Assembly (NCBI RefSeq): GCF_003217475.1
Contig: NZ_QJSP01000007.1
Location: forward strand, 248,001 to 312,000
Source: Williamsia limnetica
GTDB taxonomy: Bacteria > Actinomycetota > Actinomycetes > Mycobacteriales > Mycobacteriaceae
Direction: 5' to 3'
Length of the DNA stretch: 64,000 nucleotides
Positions within the stretch are counted from its first letter, which is position 1, and every line of letters starts with the position of its first letter. The position numbers and the translations under genes were made by a program. Under the pieces are notes generated by a model. That model worked only from the letters and a program-made list of their open reading frames with translations, was not told the origin of the DNA and ran no database searches. This document shows, piece after piece, positions 34,278 to 42,408 of the stretch.

Positions 34278-35597
34278 ATGACATGGGACTTTTCCACCGA
34301 ACCGGAATTCCAGGAAAAGCTCGAGTGGATAAAAACATTCGTCGAGCAGGAAGTCGAGCCCCTCGACGTCCTCTTCCCCGGATGTGAGTATCTGCCACTC
34401 GACGATGAGCGTCGCAAGATCGTCGACCCACTCAAACAACGAGTCCGCGATCAAGGATTGTGGGCCGCGCACCTGGGCGCCGAGCTCGGTGGACAGGGTT
34501 ACGGTGCCGTCAAACTGACACTCATCAACGAGATCCTCGGTCGGACCGACTGGGGACCCATCATCTTCGGCACCCAGGCACCCGACACCGGCAACGCCGA
34601 GATCCTGGCCCGGTTCGGGACCGACGCTCAACGTGAGCGCTACCTCGCGCCGCTGCTCGCCGGTGAGGTCTTCTCATGCTTCTCGATGACCGAACCCCAA
34701 GGCGGGGCCGATCCGGGTGTGTTCACCACCCGCGCCGAGCGCGACGGCGACGACTGGATCATCACCGGCAGCAAATACTGGTCGTCGAACGCGGCGGTCG
34801 CATCGTTCTTCATCGTCGTCGCGATCACCAACCCCGACGTCCCGGTCCACAAAGGCGCCACCACCTTCCTGGTCCCGGCCGAATCCGAAGGTGTGGTCAT
34901 CGAGGCCAGTCACCACCTGTTCGGAGCCCACCGGCACGAACCCGGACATTCACTGGTCCGCTACGAGAGCGTCCGGGTCAGCAGTGATGCGATGCTCGGC
35001 ACCGAGGGCGCCGGGTTCGAGGTCGCCCAGTCCCGGCTGGCCGGCGGCCGATTGCATCACGCCATGCGGTCCATCGGTGTCGCCCAGAAAGCCATCGACA
35101 TGATGGCCGAACGGGCCCTGAGTCGTGAGACCAAAGGCTCGTTGCTCGCCGACAAGCAGCTGGTGCAGGCCGCGATCGCCGACTCCTACACCGAGCTCAT
35201 GCCGTTCCGCTTGGCCGTGCTGCACGCTGCCTGGCTGATCGACGAACGCGGTGAGCACGCGGCCCGCACCGACATCGGTGCTCTCAAGGTGCTCACACCC
35301 AAGGTGCTCCAGTCGATCACCCTGCGGGCCATCCAGATCCACGGCGGGCTGGGGGCCACCGAGCAGCTACCACTTGTGGACATGCTGATGACCGGCATCG
35401 CCCTGGGACTGGCCGACGGACCCACCGACGTCCACAAGATGAATCTGGCTCGCGGCCTGCTCAAGGGTTACAAGGCCGACGACCCCATGTGGCCGTCGCA
35501 GTTCCTCGGACGCAAGATCGAGGCGGCGCAGATCAAGTACGGCGATCTGGTCGACGCCGTACCGACGGTACCGGCCGGACCTCCGAACAGTCCGTGA
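34278..35597 (+). CDS. Acyl-CoA dehydrogenase, ACAD10/11-like
   Basis: A 439-residue acyl-CoA dehydrogenase, longer than usual by a C-terminal tail. It has FSCFSMTEPQGGADPGVF and GSKYWSSNAAVASFF at the FAD site, FEVAQSRLAGGRLHHAMRSIG, and IQIHGGLGATEQLPLVDM. The extended FAD-loop ITEPxxGADP pattern is that of the ACAD11/LvaC group, which works together with an APH kinase; that kinase is two genes upstream. The proposed job is removal of phosphate from a phosphorylated hydroxyacyl-CoA to give an enoyl-CoA. AAGGAG precedes the ATG at 34278. Confidence 0.88.
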   Translation: MTWDFSTEPEFQEKLEWIKTFVEQEVEPLDVLFPGCEYLPLDDERRKIVDPLKQRVRDQGLWAAHLGAELGGQGYGAVKLTLINEILGRTDWGPIIFGTQAPDTGNAEILARFGTDAQRERYLAPLLAGEVFSCFSMTEPQGGADPGVFTTRAERDGDDWIITGSKYWSSNAAVASFFIVVAITNPDVPVHKGATTFLVPAESEGVVIEASHHLFGAHRHEPGHSLVRYESVRVSSDAMLGTEGAGFEVAQSRLAGGRLHHAMRSIGVAQKAIDMMAERALSRETKGSLLADKQLVQAAIADSYTELMPFRLAVLHAAWLIDERGEHAARTDIGALKVLTPKVLQSITLRAIQIHGGLGATEQLPLVDMLMTGIALGLADGPTDVHKMNLARGLLKGYKADDPMWPSQFLGRKIEAAQIKYGDLVDAVPTVPAGPPNSP

Positions 35598-35644
35598 CGA
35601 CGAGCGATATCCTCGAAGCTCGCAGTCATCATCAGGAGTCGCAA

Positions 35645-36256
35645 ATGAGTTCACGTGCAACCGCGGCGGTCGACCGGGCGCTGGACAAGAGGCAGCGCCA
35701 GGCGACTGCCGATGTCGAGCGAATCCTGGTCGCCGCGGCTGCCGTGATGGAACGGACCACTCCCGCCGACCCGAGGGTGTCGGACATCGTTGCCGAAGCG
35801 GGTACCTCGAACAAGACCTTTTACCGATACTTCACGGGCAAGGACGATTTGATCCTGGCCGTGATGGAGCGCGGTATCGGAATCGTTGCGTCGTATCTCG
35901 ACCACCAGATGTCCAAGGAATCCGAACCCACTGCGCAGATCGCCCGGTGGATCAGGGGCGTGCTCGCACAGGTGGGTGATCCCCAGCTCGCGAACATGAG
36001 TCGGGCGGTCACCCGGCAACTCAGCGTCACCCAGAACTCGGAGCAGGCAGACCTGCGGGTCACCCAGCCGTTACGCGATCTGCTGTACCGGCCCGTCTCC
36101 GAATTGGGTATCGACGAACCTGATCGCGCCACCGACACGGTGTTCACGGCGGCGCTGGGAATGATGCGCAGACAACTCTCGTTGGACCAGCCCGCGGTCG
36201 CCGACGATGTCGATTACTTCATCTCGTTCTGCCTGAAAGGGCTTGGAGCAGAATAG
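35645..36256 (+). CDS. TetR-family transcriptional regulator
   Basis: A 203-residue TetR-type regulator. The DNA-binding domain spans about residues 15-65 with VSDIVAEAGTSNKTFYRYFTGKDDLILAV as the helix-turn-helix (here given as two parts: VSDIVAEAGTSNKTFY and RYFTGKDDLI). The ATG at 35645 has CAGGAG 7 nt upstream; a GTG at 35594 that overlaps the acyl-CoA dehydrogenase stop is a possible earlier start. It is in the operon with the APH kinase and may control the promoter at 32414, whose palindromes differ from those of the other units. Confidence 0.85.
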   Translation: MSSRATAAVDRALDKRQRQATADVERILVAAAAVMERTTPADPRVSDIVAEAGTSNKTFYRYFTGKDDLILAVMERGIGIVASYLDHQMSKESEPTAQIARWIRGVLAQVGDPQLANMSRAVTRQLSVTQNSEQADLRVTQPLRDLLYRPVSELGIDEPDRATDTVFTAALGMMRRQLSLDQPAVADDVDYFISFCLKGLGAE

Positions 36257-36265
36257 GTTTCTCAT

Positions 36266-37237
36266 ATGCGTGCAGCGATCTGCCGGCAGTACGGTCCACC
36301 GGAGGTGATCGAGGTCGGAGAGTTTCCCGACCCCGAACCGGCGGCGGCGGATGACGTCCTGGTGGCCGTGCGGTCAGCCGCAGTCAACTTTCCCGACGTG
36401 CTCGTGCTGGCCGATGAGTACCAGCGCTCGACCCCGTTGCCCTACGTGCCAGGAAGCGAGTTCGCCGGCGTCGTGACAGCCGCCGGCACCGACAGCGGCT
36501 TCGCCCCTGGCGACCGTGTGTACGGCACCGTCCCCACCGGGGCGTTCGCAGACTGTGTGACTCTTCCCGCAGGTCAGGTGCAGCGAATGCCGGACGCCGT
36601 CGACTTCGACGCCGCTGCAGGCTTCGGGGTCGCGTACACGACCGCCTACCACGCGCTGAGCACTGCGGGCGGAATCCGCTTCGGTGACTGGATCGTCGTC
36701 ATCGGTGCAGCCGGTGGTGTCGGGCTGGCAACGGTCGATCTCGCCCGCCATCTCGGCGCTCGGGTGGTCGCGGCTGCCTCGGGCCACGAGAAGACGGCGT
36801 TGTGCCTCGATCGGGGAGCCACGGCGGCCGTCGACTATCGGAACGAGGATCTGCGGCGCCGGATCAAGGAGATCACCGGTGAGGGCGCGCATGTTGTCGT
36901 CGACCCCGTGGGCGGCGCAGCGTCGGAATCCGCTCTGCGGGCCCTGCGCCGCGGAGGAACCTTCGTCACCGTCGGCTACGCATCCGGAGAGATACCGGCG
37001 ATCCCACTCAATCTTGTCCTACTCAAGGGGATCACGATCACAAGCGTGGACATCGGAACGATGTCCATCCATCATCCCGAAGTCAAAAAGCAAGGCCGGG
37101 CCGAACTACACCGACTGTTCGCGACCGGTGCACTGACGCCGTATGTGCACGAGGTGTACCCACTGGCCGAGACCGCGGCAGCACTTCGCCACGTAGCCGA
37201 CCGCAAAGCGCTCGGCAAGGTCATCATCCGTCCCTGA
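36266..37237 (+). CDS. MDR-superfamily quinone oxidoreductase-like protein
   Basis: A 323-residue zinc-free medium-chain reductase. It shows the GroES-like N-domain (MRAAICRQYGPPEVIEVGE), VPGSEFAGVV, the NADPH-binding VIGAAGGVGLATVDLARHLGA (written here as VIGAAGGVGLA), and the closing GKVIIRP. There are no zinc-ligand cysteines. Relatives reduce quinones or enoyl/enone double bonds. It starts 10 nt after the TetR stop and ends the operon before a 22-bp hairpin. Confidence 0.87.
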   Translation: MRAAICRQYGPPEVIEVGEFPDPEPAAADDVLVAVRSAAVNFPDVLVLADEYQRSTPLPYVPGSEFAGVVTAAGTDSGFAPGDRVYGTVPTGAFADCVTLPAGQVQRMPDAVDFDAAAGFGVAYTTAYHALSTAGGIRFGDWIVVIGAAGGVGLATVDLARHLGARVVAAASGHEKTALCLDRGATAAVDYRNEDLRRRIKEITGEGAHVVVDPVGGAASESALRALRRGGTFVTVGYASGEIPAIPLNLVLLKGITITSVDIGTMSIHHPEVKKQGRAELHRLFATGALTPYVHEVYPLAETAAALRHVADRKALGKVIIRP

Positions 37238-37242
37238 CCCAC

Positions 37243-37307
37243 CCGATGATGTGCCCTTTTGGCGAACGTAACCCCAGGTCGGGTCCGCCAAAAGGGCACA
37301 TCATCGG
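37243..37307. terminator. Bidirectional terminator, 22-bp stem
   Basis: A perfect inverted repeat with 22-nt arms at 37243-37264 and 37286-37307 around a 21-nt loop. It lies between the convergent quinone-oxidoreductase gene and the broken enoyl-CoA hydratase gene, where it can stop both transcripts. The arms carry GTGCCCTTTTGGCG and its complement. Confidence 0.75.
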
Positions 37308-37308
37308 A

Positions 37309-38121
37309 TTAGAGGCGGCCTTCGACGCGAAGCTCTTCGGGCACCCAGGAGGGTGAGCGGCGTTCCTTGAAGGCGTGGAACCCCTCGATCGCCTCGGCTC
37401 CGGTTTGGCTCTGCCGCATGGCGATCCGATCGAACAACCCAAGATAGTCGTCCAGGCTCTTCTTGATGTCGAGTCACGCGACCGGCGCGGTCCGGCAGAT
37501 GCCCGTCAACATCTCGGTCGCGCGTTCCATGAGCTGATCGTGCGGCACGACCCGGTTCACGAGTCCCCAGTCCAGTGCTTCAGCAGCGGTGAGCACCCGT
37601 CCGGTCAGCATGAGATCGCGGGTCCGGACCGGGCCGATGGTCCGCGCGAGAATCTGCGCGTAGTACGTATCGCTGATGCCGCGGAAGAGTTCCGGGACCC
37701 GGAAAGTCGCGCGCTCGCTGACCACCGAGAGATCGCTGCAGAGCGTGATCATGAACCCGCCACCCTGGCAGATGCCGTTCACGGCCGCGACCACCGGCAG
37801 CGAGGTGACGCGCAAGGTGTCGAAGGGGGTGGCGTCCATCCCCAGGTGGCCGATGTCCATCCAGTCATCGACGCCGGTCCGTCCCAGATCACCGCCCGGG
37901 ATGAAGACGTCGCCGGTACCGGTCAGGATCAATCCGTGGATATCCGGATCCGCCTCACAATGGGCGATCGCGTACCGCAGTCCGAAGTACATCGCCGGAC
38001 TCAGCGCATTACGCGCATCCGGACGATCCACGGTGACCACGGCGAAGGGCCCGCGACGTTCCAGCGTCAGGAACGGGGTGCCCAGCCAGTCGCCCTCTGG
38101 CGGACGCGGTGTCGATGACAC
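37309..38121 (-). pseudogene. Enoyl-CoA hydratase/isomerase with in-frame TGA
   Basis: From a GTG at 38121 the frame encodes 215 residues of a crotonase: AVVTVDRPDARNALSP, the oxyanion loop FIPGGDLGRT, AAVNGICQGGGFMITLCSDL and ATFRVPELFRGISD (Glu164 equivalent present, Glu144 replaced). A TGA at 37474-37476 then interrupts, but the same frame continues for 54 residues (LDIKKSLDDYLGLF to PEELRVEGRL) and ends at a normal TAA. The continuation is the usual C-terminal helices of the family, and an Arg codon CGA is expected where TGA stands. So one C-to-T change has truncated an otherwise intact gene. It follows the SDR by 5 nt. Confidence 0.8.
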
Positions 38122-38126
38122 GGCGA

Positions 38127-39050
38127 CTATCCGCCCATACGTAGACCCGAGGCGCGCGTACCGAACACGTCGATACCCATGATGCCACCGAGCTTGCTGG
38201 CATCCCAACGTTTTCCACCGTTGGACACCACGCTGATCGGTGTCCAGCCCTTGAGCCACTGGATGTTCTCGCCGAGGGCCTTGATGACCTGGCCGCTGAC
38301 GTGCCCGGCTTCCGGGCTCGCAAGCCACGCGACGACCGGCGACCCCAGAGACGGATCCTTGGGATCGAACTCTTCCTCGGAACGCTCGTCGGGTTCGATG
38401 GGTGCCGCGGCGCCGGCCATGGTGGCCGACATGCGAGTGCGTCCACCCGGGCTGATGGCATTGACGGTTGCACCCGTCGACGCCAGTTCGAGACTGAGCG
38501 TCTGCGTCAGACCAACGATGGCCGCCTTCGCGGCACTGTAGTTGGTCTGTCCGAAGTGGCCCTGCAGGCCGGCACCGGATGTGGTGTTGATGATGCGGCC
38601 GTAGACCTTCCCACCGGTCTCCTTGGATTCGTCACGCCACTTACGGGCGACGGCGCGGCTGGTCAACCAGCTGCCGCGCACATGCACGCGCATCACGAGA
38701 TCGAAGTCGTCGACACTCATGTTCCAGATGGCTTTGTCCCGGACGATTCCGGCGTTGTTGACGACGATGTCGAGGCGGCCCAGCTGTGAGTACGCGCGTT
38801 CGACGAGCAGGTCGACCGACTCTTCGTCACCGACATCGCTGAAGTCCGAGATCGCCTTGCCACCACGATCTTCGATGATCTGGACGACCTCGTCGGCGAC
38901 TTTGCCGGTGCCCTGACCATCGAGGGAGGTACCCAGGTCGTTGACGATCACGGTGGCGCCGTGTTTCGCGAGTTCGAGTGCGTGGCCCCGTCCGATGCCG
39001 TGTCCGGAACCGGTGACCAGTGCAACCTTGCCGTCGAGCAATCCGCTCAT
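38127..39050 (-). CDS. SDR-family 3-hydroxyacyl-CoA dehydrogenase, HSD17B4-like
   Basis: A 307-residue SDR of the MFE-2/HSD17B4 dehydrogenase type: VTGSGHGIGRGHALEL, VNDLGTSLDGQGTGK, NNAGIVRDKAIWNMS and the catalytic QTNYSAAKAAIVGL. The GQGTGKVADEVV insert is typical of these steroid/acyl-CoA dehydrogenases. It would oxidise a 3-hydroxyacyl-CoA, including one with a bulky side chain. The ATG at 39050 has no strong ribosome site; ACTATG flanks it and GGGAGTACC lies upstream. It pairs with the broken crotonase gene 5 nt downstream. Confidence 0.87.
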   Translation of the reverse strand: MSGLLDGKVALVTGSGHGIGRGHALELAKHGATVIVNDLGTSLDGQGTGKVADEVVQIIEDRGGKAISDFSDVGDEESVDLLVERAYSQLGRLDIVVNNAGIVRDKAIWNMSVDDFDLVMRVHVRGSWLTSRAVARKWRDESKETGGKVYGRIINTTSGAGLQGHFGQTNYSAAKAAIVGLTQTLSLELASTGATVNAISPGGRTRMSATMAGAAAPIEPDERSEEEFDPKDPSLGSPVVAWLASPEAGHVSGQVIKALGENIQWLKGWTPISVVSNGGKRWDASKLGGIMGIDVFGTRASGLRMGG

Positions 39051-39116
39051 AGTGGTGGTACTCCCTCTTGAATAGATATGTGTATGCGAGCGTCTGAACA
39101 CGGTCCCGTCGAAAGA

Positions 39117-39557
39117 TCAGGCCGGGCGAAATATGGTCGCCGTGAAGTCATCGGTGATCGGACGGAATCCGACCGTCACCGGCATCCCGACCTCGAGGTC
39201 GGCGGGTTCGCAGTCCTCCATGTTGGTCATCAACCGCGGGCCCTCGTCGAGTTCGACGATGGCCGCAACATAGGGCAGTCGTTCTTTGAACGGATGCAGA
39301 TCGTTCATGTAGACCGTCGAGTACGTGTACAGCGTTCCGCGACCGGTTGATTCGATGCTGGTCACGTTCTCGCTCCAGCAGGACGGGCAGAACGGCCGCG
39401 GATAATGATGGACCTTGCCGCAGTCCTCACATTTCGCGATGAGGAGTTTGCCCTCAGCCGCTGCGTCCCAGTACGACTTGGTCGCGGTCTCGACTGTCGG
39501 GATGTCTGCGCGCGGCTTCGCGGGCCTGGTCGCATCCGACTTAGCTGTCCCCGCCAT
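39117..39557 (-). CDS. DUF35 OB-fold protein with zinc ribbon (orphan)
   Basis: A 146-residue DUF35 protein. Its zinc ribbon is AKCEDCGKVHHYPRPFCPSC (two CxxC pairs 11 residues apart) and the OB fold follows (TLYTYSTVYM to GMPVTVGFRP). DUF35 proteins work with Ltp2-type thiolases or MaoC hydratases. Here no thiolase is adjacent: the neighbours are a PaaG-like isomerase and a P450. It may serve the partnerless thiolase at 27772. The ATG at 39557 lies 2 nt beyond the upstream stop; a GTGA overlap start at 39563 is also possible. Confidence 0.85.
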   Translation of the reverse strand: MAGTAKSDATRPAKPRADIPTVETATKSYWDAAAEGKLLIAKCEDCGKVHHYPRPFCPSCWSENVTSIESTGRGTLYTYSTVYMNDLHPFKERLPYVAAIVELDEGPRLMTNMEDCEPADLEVGMPVTVGFRPITDDFTATIFRPA

Positions 39558-39559
39558 CG

Positions 39560-40384
39560 TCACCACCCCACAAAATTCGCCGGCCGCTTCTGCACGAACG
39601 CCTGGACACCCTCGCGGGCATCCAGTGAATACGACTGGATCTCCTGGGCCATGGCCTCGGTCACGAACGATCCGGCGCGGTCGACGTCGGGAGATTCGTT
39701 GAACAGCCGCTTGGTCAAGCCGATCGCGCTGGTGGGGGCGCCCGCCAATCGGTGGACGTAGTCGTCGATGGTTGCGTCGAGGTCTTCCGCCGGCACAACC
39801 TTGTTGACGAGACCGAGATCGAATGCTTCGGTAGCCGAGAGCTTTTCGCCGAAGAACGCCATCTCTTTGGCCTTCTGCATACCGATACGACGGGGCAGCA
39901 GGTAGGCGCCGCCACCGTCCACGACAAGTCCACGTTTGACGAAGGACTCCGCGAAGTAGGCATTGTCGGTCGCGACCACCAGGTCAGAGGCGTACGCGAG
40001 ATGGGCACCGATACCGGCTGCCGCACCCTGGACCGCCGTGACCACCGGTTTGCTGCAATCGAGCACAGAGGCGACCAGCCGCTGCGCACCATCCATGATG
40101 GTCTTCATCGGTCCGGTGGTCCGCTTGACGTTCTTCGCATGACCGTCGGCGAGTTTCACCACATCGGCTCCGGCACAGAACTGTCTGCCCCGGGCCCGCA
40201 ACACCACAACGCGCACCTCATGGTCGACGCTCGCGTCGGTGAACAGATCGATCAACCTGTTGCGGTCGTCGGGCCGGATCGCATTGGCCGCCTTCGGACG
40301 GTTCAGATTAATCGTGAGGACGCCGTCGGCCAGCTCGCTCTGGATGGCTTCCTCTTCGATCCGCACGTCTGTCACATCCGTCAT
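39560..40384 (-). CDS. Crotonase-family protein, PaaG-like isomerase
   Basis: A 274-residue crotonase. It starts ADGVLTINLNRPKAANAI and has RQFCAGADVV for the oxyanion hole. The usual hydratase glutamates are missing (GAAAGIGAHLAYASD and FAESFVKRGL), but the LVVDGGGAYLLPRRIG segment carries the Asp typical of PaaG-type ring isomerases. So it more likely isomerises a double bond or epoxide than hydrates one. It overlaps the P450 stop by 4 nt and the DUF35 gene follows, a three-gene operon. Confidence 0.85.
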   Translation of the reverse strand: MTDVTDVRIEEEAIQSELADGVLTINLNRPKAANAIRPDDRNRLIDLFTDASVDHEVRVVVLRARGRQFCAGADVVKLADGHAKNVKRTTGPMKTIMDGAQRLVASVLDCSKPVVTAVQGAAAGIGAHLAYASDLVVATDNAYFAESFVKRGLVVDGGGAYLLPRRIGMQKAKEMAFFGEKLSATEAFDLGLVNKVVPAEDLDATIDDYVHRLAGAPTSAIGLTKRLFNESPDVDRAGSFVTEAMAQEIQSYSLDAREGVQAFVQKRPANFVGW

Positions 40385-41646
40385 CGCGGAGCCACGGTGT
40401 ACTCGGCGCGAAGGTGCTTGATCCCGTTGAGGAAGTTCGACCGCAACCGCACCGGCTCCCCTACTGCCCGGATGTCCGGATACCGCTCGAAGAGCATGCG
40501 GAAGGCGACGTCGAGTTCGAGCCGGGCCAGATGTGCACCCAAGCAGAAGTGCGCGCCGGCGCCGCCGAATGCCACGTGAGGGTTGGGATCCCGGGTGATG
40601 TCGAACTTCTCGGGGTCATCGAAGATGGTCTCGTCGCGGTTGGCCGAGGTGTACCACATCACGACCTTGTCGCCCTCGAACAATTCGAGGTCCCCCAGCA
40701 TCACGCCATCGCGCGTCACCGTCCGGCGGAAGTGGATGACCGGTGTCGCCCAGCGGAGCATCTCTTCGATGGCCGTCGTCGCGTACTCCTCGTAGTCCGA
40801 CAGCCAGAGGTCACGTTGTTCCGGATGCTGGGTCAGAACGTGGAGACCGTGCGAAATCACATTGCGAGTGGTCTCGTTGCCGGCACCGACCAGCAAGATG
40901 AAGAATTTCGCCATCTCCTGCGGAGTAAGGTTCTCATCGTCAGCGGCGACCAGTTTGGTGATCAGATCGTCCTGCGGGTTGGCGATCCGGTCCTCGGCGA
41001 GATCATTGAGGAGCGCGATGAGCGCCTCACTCGCCGCGGTGACCGCCTTGCCGATTCCTCGGGCCGACTGGTCCTCGATGTACTCCGAGTCCGACGCACC
41101 GAGAATGGTGTTGGTCGCCTCCAGGATGAATTTCTCGTGCTCACGCGGGATTCCGAGCAGGTTGTCGATGATACGAAGAGGCAACAACGACGCGAACTCC
41201 TCCACGAAGTCGCACTCCCCCGTCTCGGACATCTCGTCGAGGATTTCGCTGACGGTCTCCTCGATCTCGTCTCGCAGCCCCGACAGATTGCGGGCGGTGA
41301 ATCCACGCGAGACGATCTTGCGCAGACGCGCATGCTCAGGGTTGTCCATGTCGATGATGGAACCGCGATACTCCTGGAGCTCGGCCGGCTGGTCGAAGAT
41401 CTGCGTTCCGCCGATTCCCGACGAGAAGTCCTCGGGACGCCGGCTCACTTCAAGGATGTCCTCGTAGGTGGTCAAGGCCCAGAAGCCCTTGGGTCGCGAG
41501 CCTTCCTTGGCCGGTCCCAGCGGAACGAACATCCGCGGCCGGTCACGGCGCAGGCTTGCGAAGGCCGCGTCCCGTTCGGCCGGCGACTGCTGCCACCAGG
41601 AAAGGTCATGTAACGGGGTCGACGCGATCTCGTCGGTTTCGATCAT
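40381..41646 (-). CDS. Cytochrome P450
   Basis: A 421-residue soluble bacterial P450. The oxygen-binding I-helix is LLVGAGNETTRNVISH, the K-helix ExxR is EEMLRW, and the heme loop is FGGAGAHFCLGAHLAR with the axial Cys. The subfamily is close in style to the actinobacterial CYP125/CYP142/CYP51-neighbour group that hydroxylates terpenoid and sterol side chains, but assignment needs alignment. The ATG at 41646 has AGAGGCGG upstream. It is the first gene of the minus-strand operon with the isomerase and DUF35. A TGGCA-N4-TGTCA site lies 36-49 nt upstream. Confidence 0.92.
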   Translation of the reverse strand: MIETDEIASTPLHDLSWWQQSPAERDAAFASLRRDRPRMFVPLGPAKEGSRPKGFWALTTYEDILEVSRRPEDFSSGIGGTQIFDQPAELQEYRGSIIDMDNPEHARLRKIVSRGFTARNLSGLRDEIEETVSEILDEMSETGECDFVEEFASLLPLRIIDNLLGIPREHEKFILEATNTILGASDSEYIEDQSARGIGKAVTAASEALIALLNDLAEDRIANPQDDLITKLVAADDENLTPQEMAKFFILLVGAGNETTRNVISHGLHVLTQHPEQRDLWLSDYEEYATTAIEEMLRWATPVIHFRRTVTRDGVMLGDLELFEGDKVVMWYTSANRDETIFDDPEKFDITRDPNPHVAFGGAGAHFCLGAHLARLELDVAFRMLFERYPDIRAVGEPVRLRSNFLNGIKHLRAEYTVAPR

Positions 41647-41681
41647 GGGCACCGCCTCTGATAGATATGCTGGATTTATTC

Positions 41682-41695
41682 TGGCATTGGTGTCA
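41682..41695. promoter_or_regulatory. Operator variant TGGCA-TTGG-TGTCA
   Basis: An imperfect copy of the TGACA-N4-TGTCA palindrome (one mismatch), upstream of the P450 start (41646, minus strand) and the isochorismatase-like start (41793, plus strand). Its place suggests control of one or both. Confidence 0.5.
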
Positions 41696-41792
41696 CGTTT
41701 TGGCAACCGTGCTGAACTGCATGTTCAGTCTTTTCTATTGCACGCTATCCGAACATAACTGGCTACCACGTCACTTCAATCACGGAGGAAGA

Positions 41793-42395
41793 ATGACCAA
41801 ATACGCCGCACCCGCCCTTGTTATCAGCGAATGTCAGCAAGGGCTGCTCGATCCACCCCCGGGTGCCTTCTCCGGGCTCGCCGAGCAGGCCGCGGACCGC
41901 CGGCTGGTCGAGCACACGGCAGAGCTGGCCCGCGCCTTTCGCGCGCGTTCATTACCCGTGGTGCACTGCATCATTTCCCATCGCGCCGATCAGATGGGCA
42001 TGGTGCCCAATTCCTACCTCGGAAAGCTCGCCATCCGTGGCCGGATGATGGTCGAGGGGACCCCGGACGTCGCGATTCCCGCCGAGCTCGGGCCCGAGCC
42101 CACCGACCTGGTCAGCTCGCGCGCAACCGGTCTGACGGCGTTCTACGGCACCAATCTCGATGCCATGCTCCGTTTACAGCGTGTTCAGACCCTTGTCCTG
42201 GCCGGCATCTCCACCAACGTCGCGATTCCCGGACTGGCGATGGAAGCCGTGAACCGGGGGTACGACATCGTCCTCGCCGAGGACTGCACCGCCGGGACAA
42301 CCGCTGAAGGCCACGACTACATGGTGAAGAACATGCTGGCGATGCTGACGCGAATCACCCCGGCAGCCGACGTGATCGGCCGGCTGCCGGGGTGA
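41793..42395 (+). CDS. Isochorismatase-fold protein lacking the catalytic residues
   Basis: A 200-residue isochorismatase-fold protein: PALVISECQQGLLDPPPG, LPVVHCIISHR, and TLVLAGISTNVAIPGLAMEAVNRGYDIVLAEDC. In active cysteine hydrolases the strand after GVST ends with Cys, and the first strand carries Asp. Here the Cys position is Ala (TNVAIPG) and the Asp position is not Asp, so hydrolase chemistry is doubtful. Such forms are common in actinobacteria with no known role. CGGAGGAA gives a strong ribosome site before the ATG at 41793. It is a single plus-strand gene, divergent from the P450. Confidence 0.82.
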   Translation: MTKYAAPALVISECQQGLLDPPPGAFSGLAEQAADRRLVEHTAELARAFRARSLPVVHCIISHRADQMGMVPNSYLGKLAIRGRMMVEGTPDVAIPAELGPEPTDLVSSRATGLTAFYGTNLDAMLRLQRVQTLVLAGISTNVAIPGLAMEAVNRGYDIVLAEDCTAGTTAEGHDYMVKNMLAMLTRITPAADVIGRLPG

Positions 42396-42408
42396 TGATC
42401 CGCGATAT

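Noticed and set aside
40381-41646. Naming the P450 CYP125 or CYP142
   Set aside because: The general motifs fit many actinobacterial families. Without alignment to reference sequences the subfamily is not secure.
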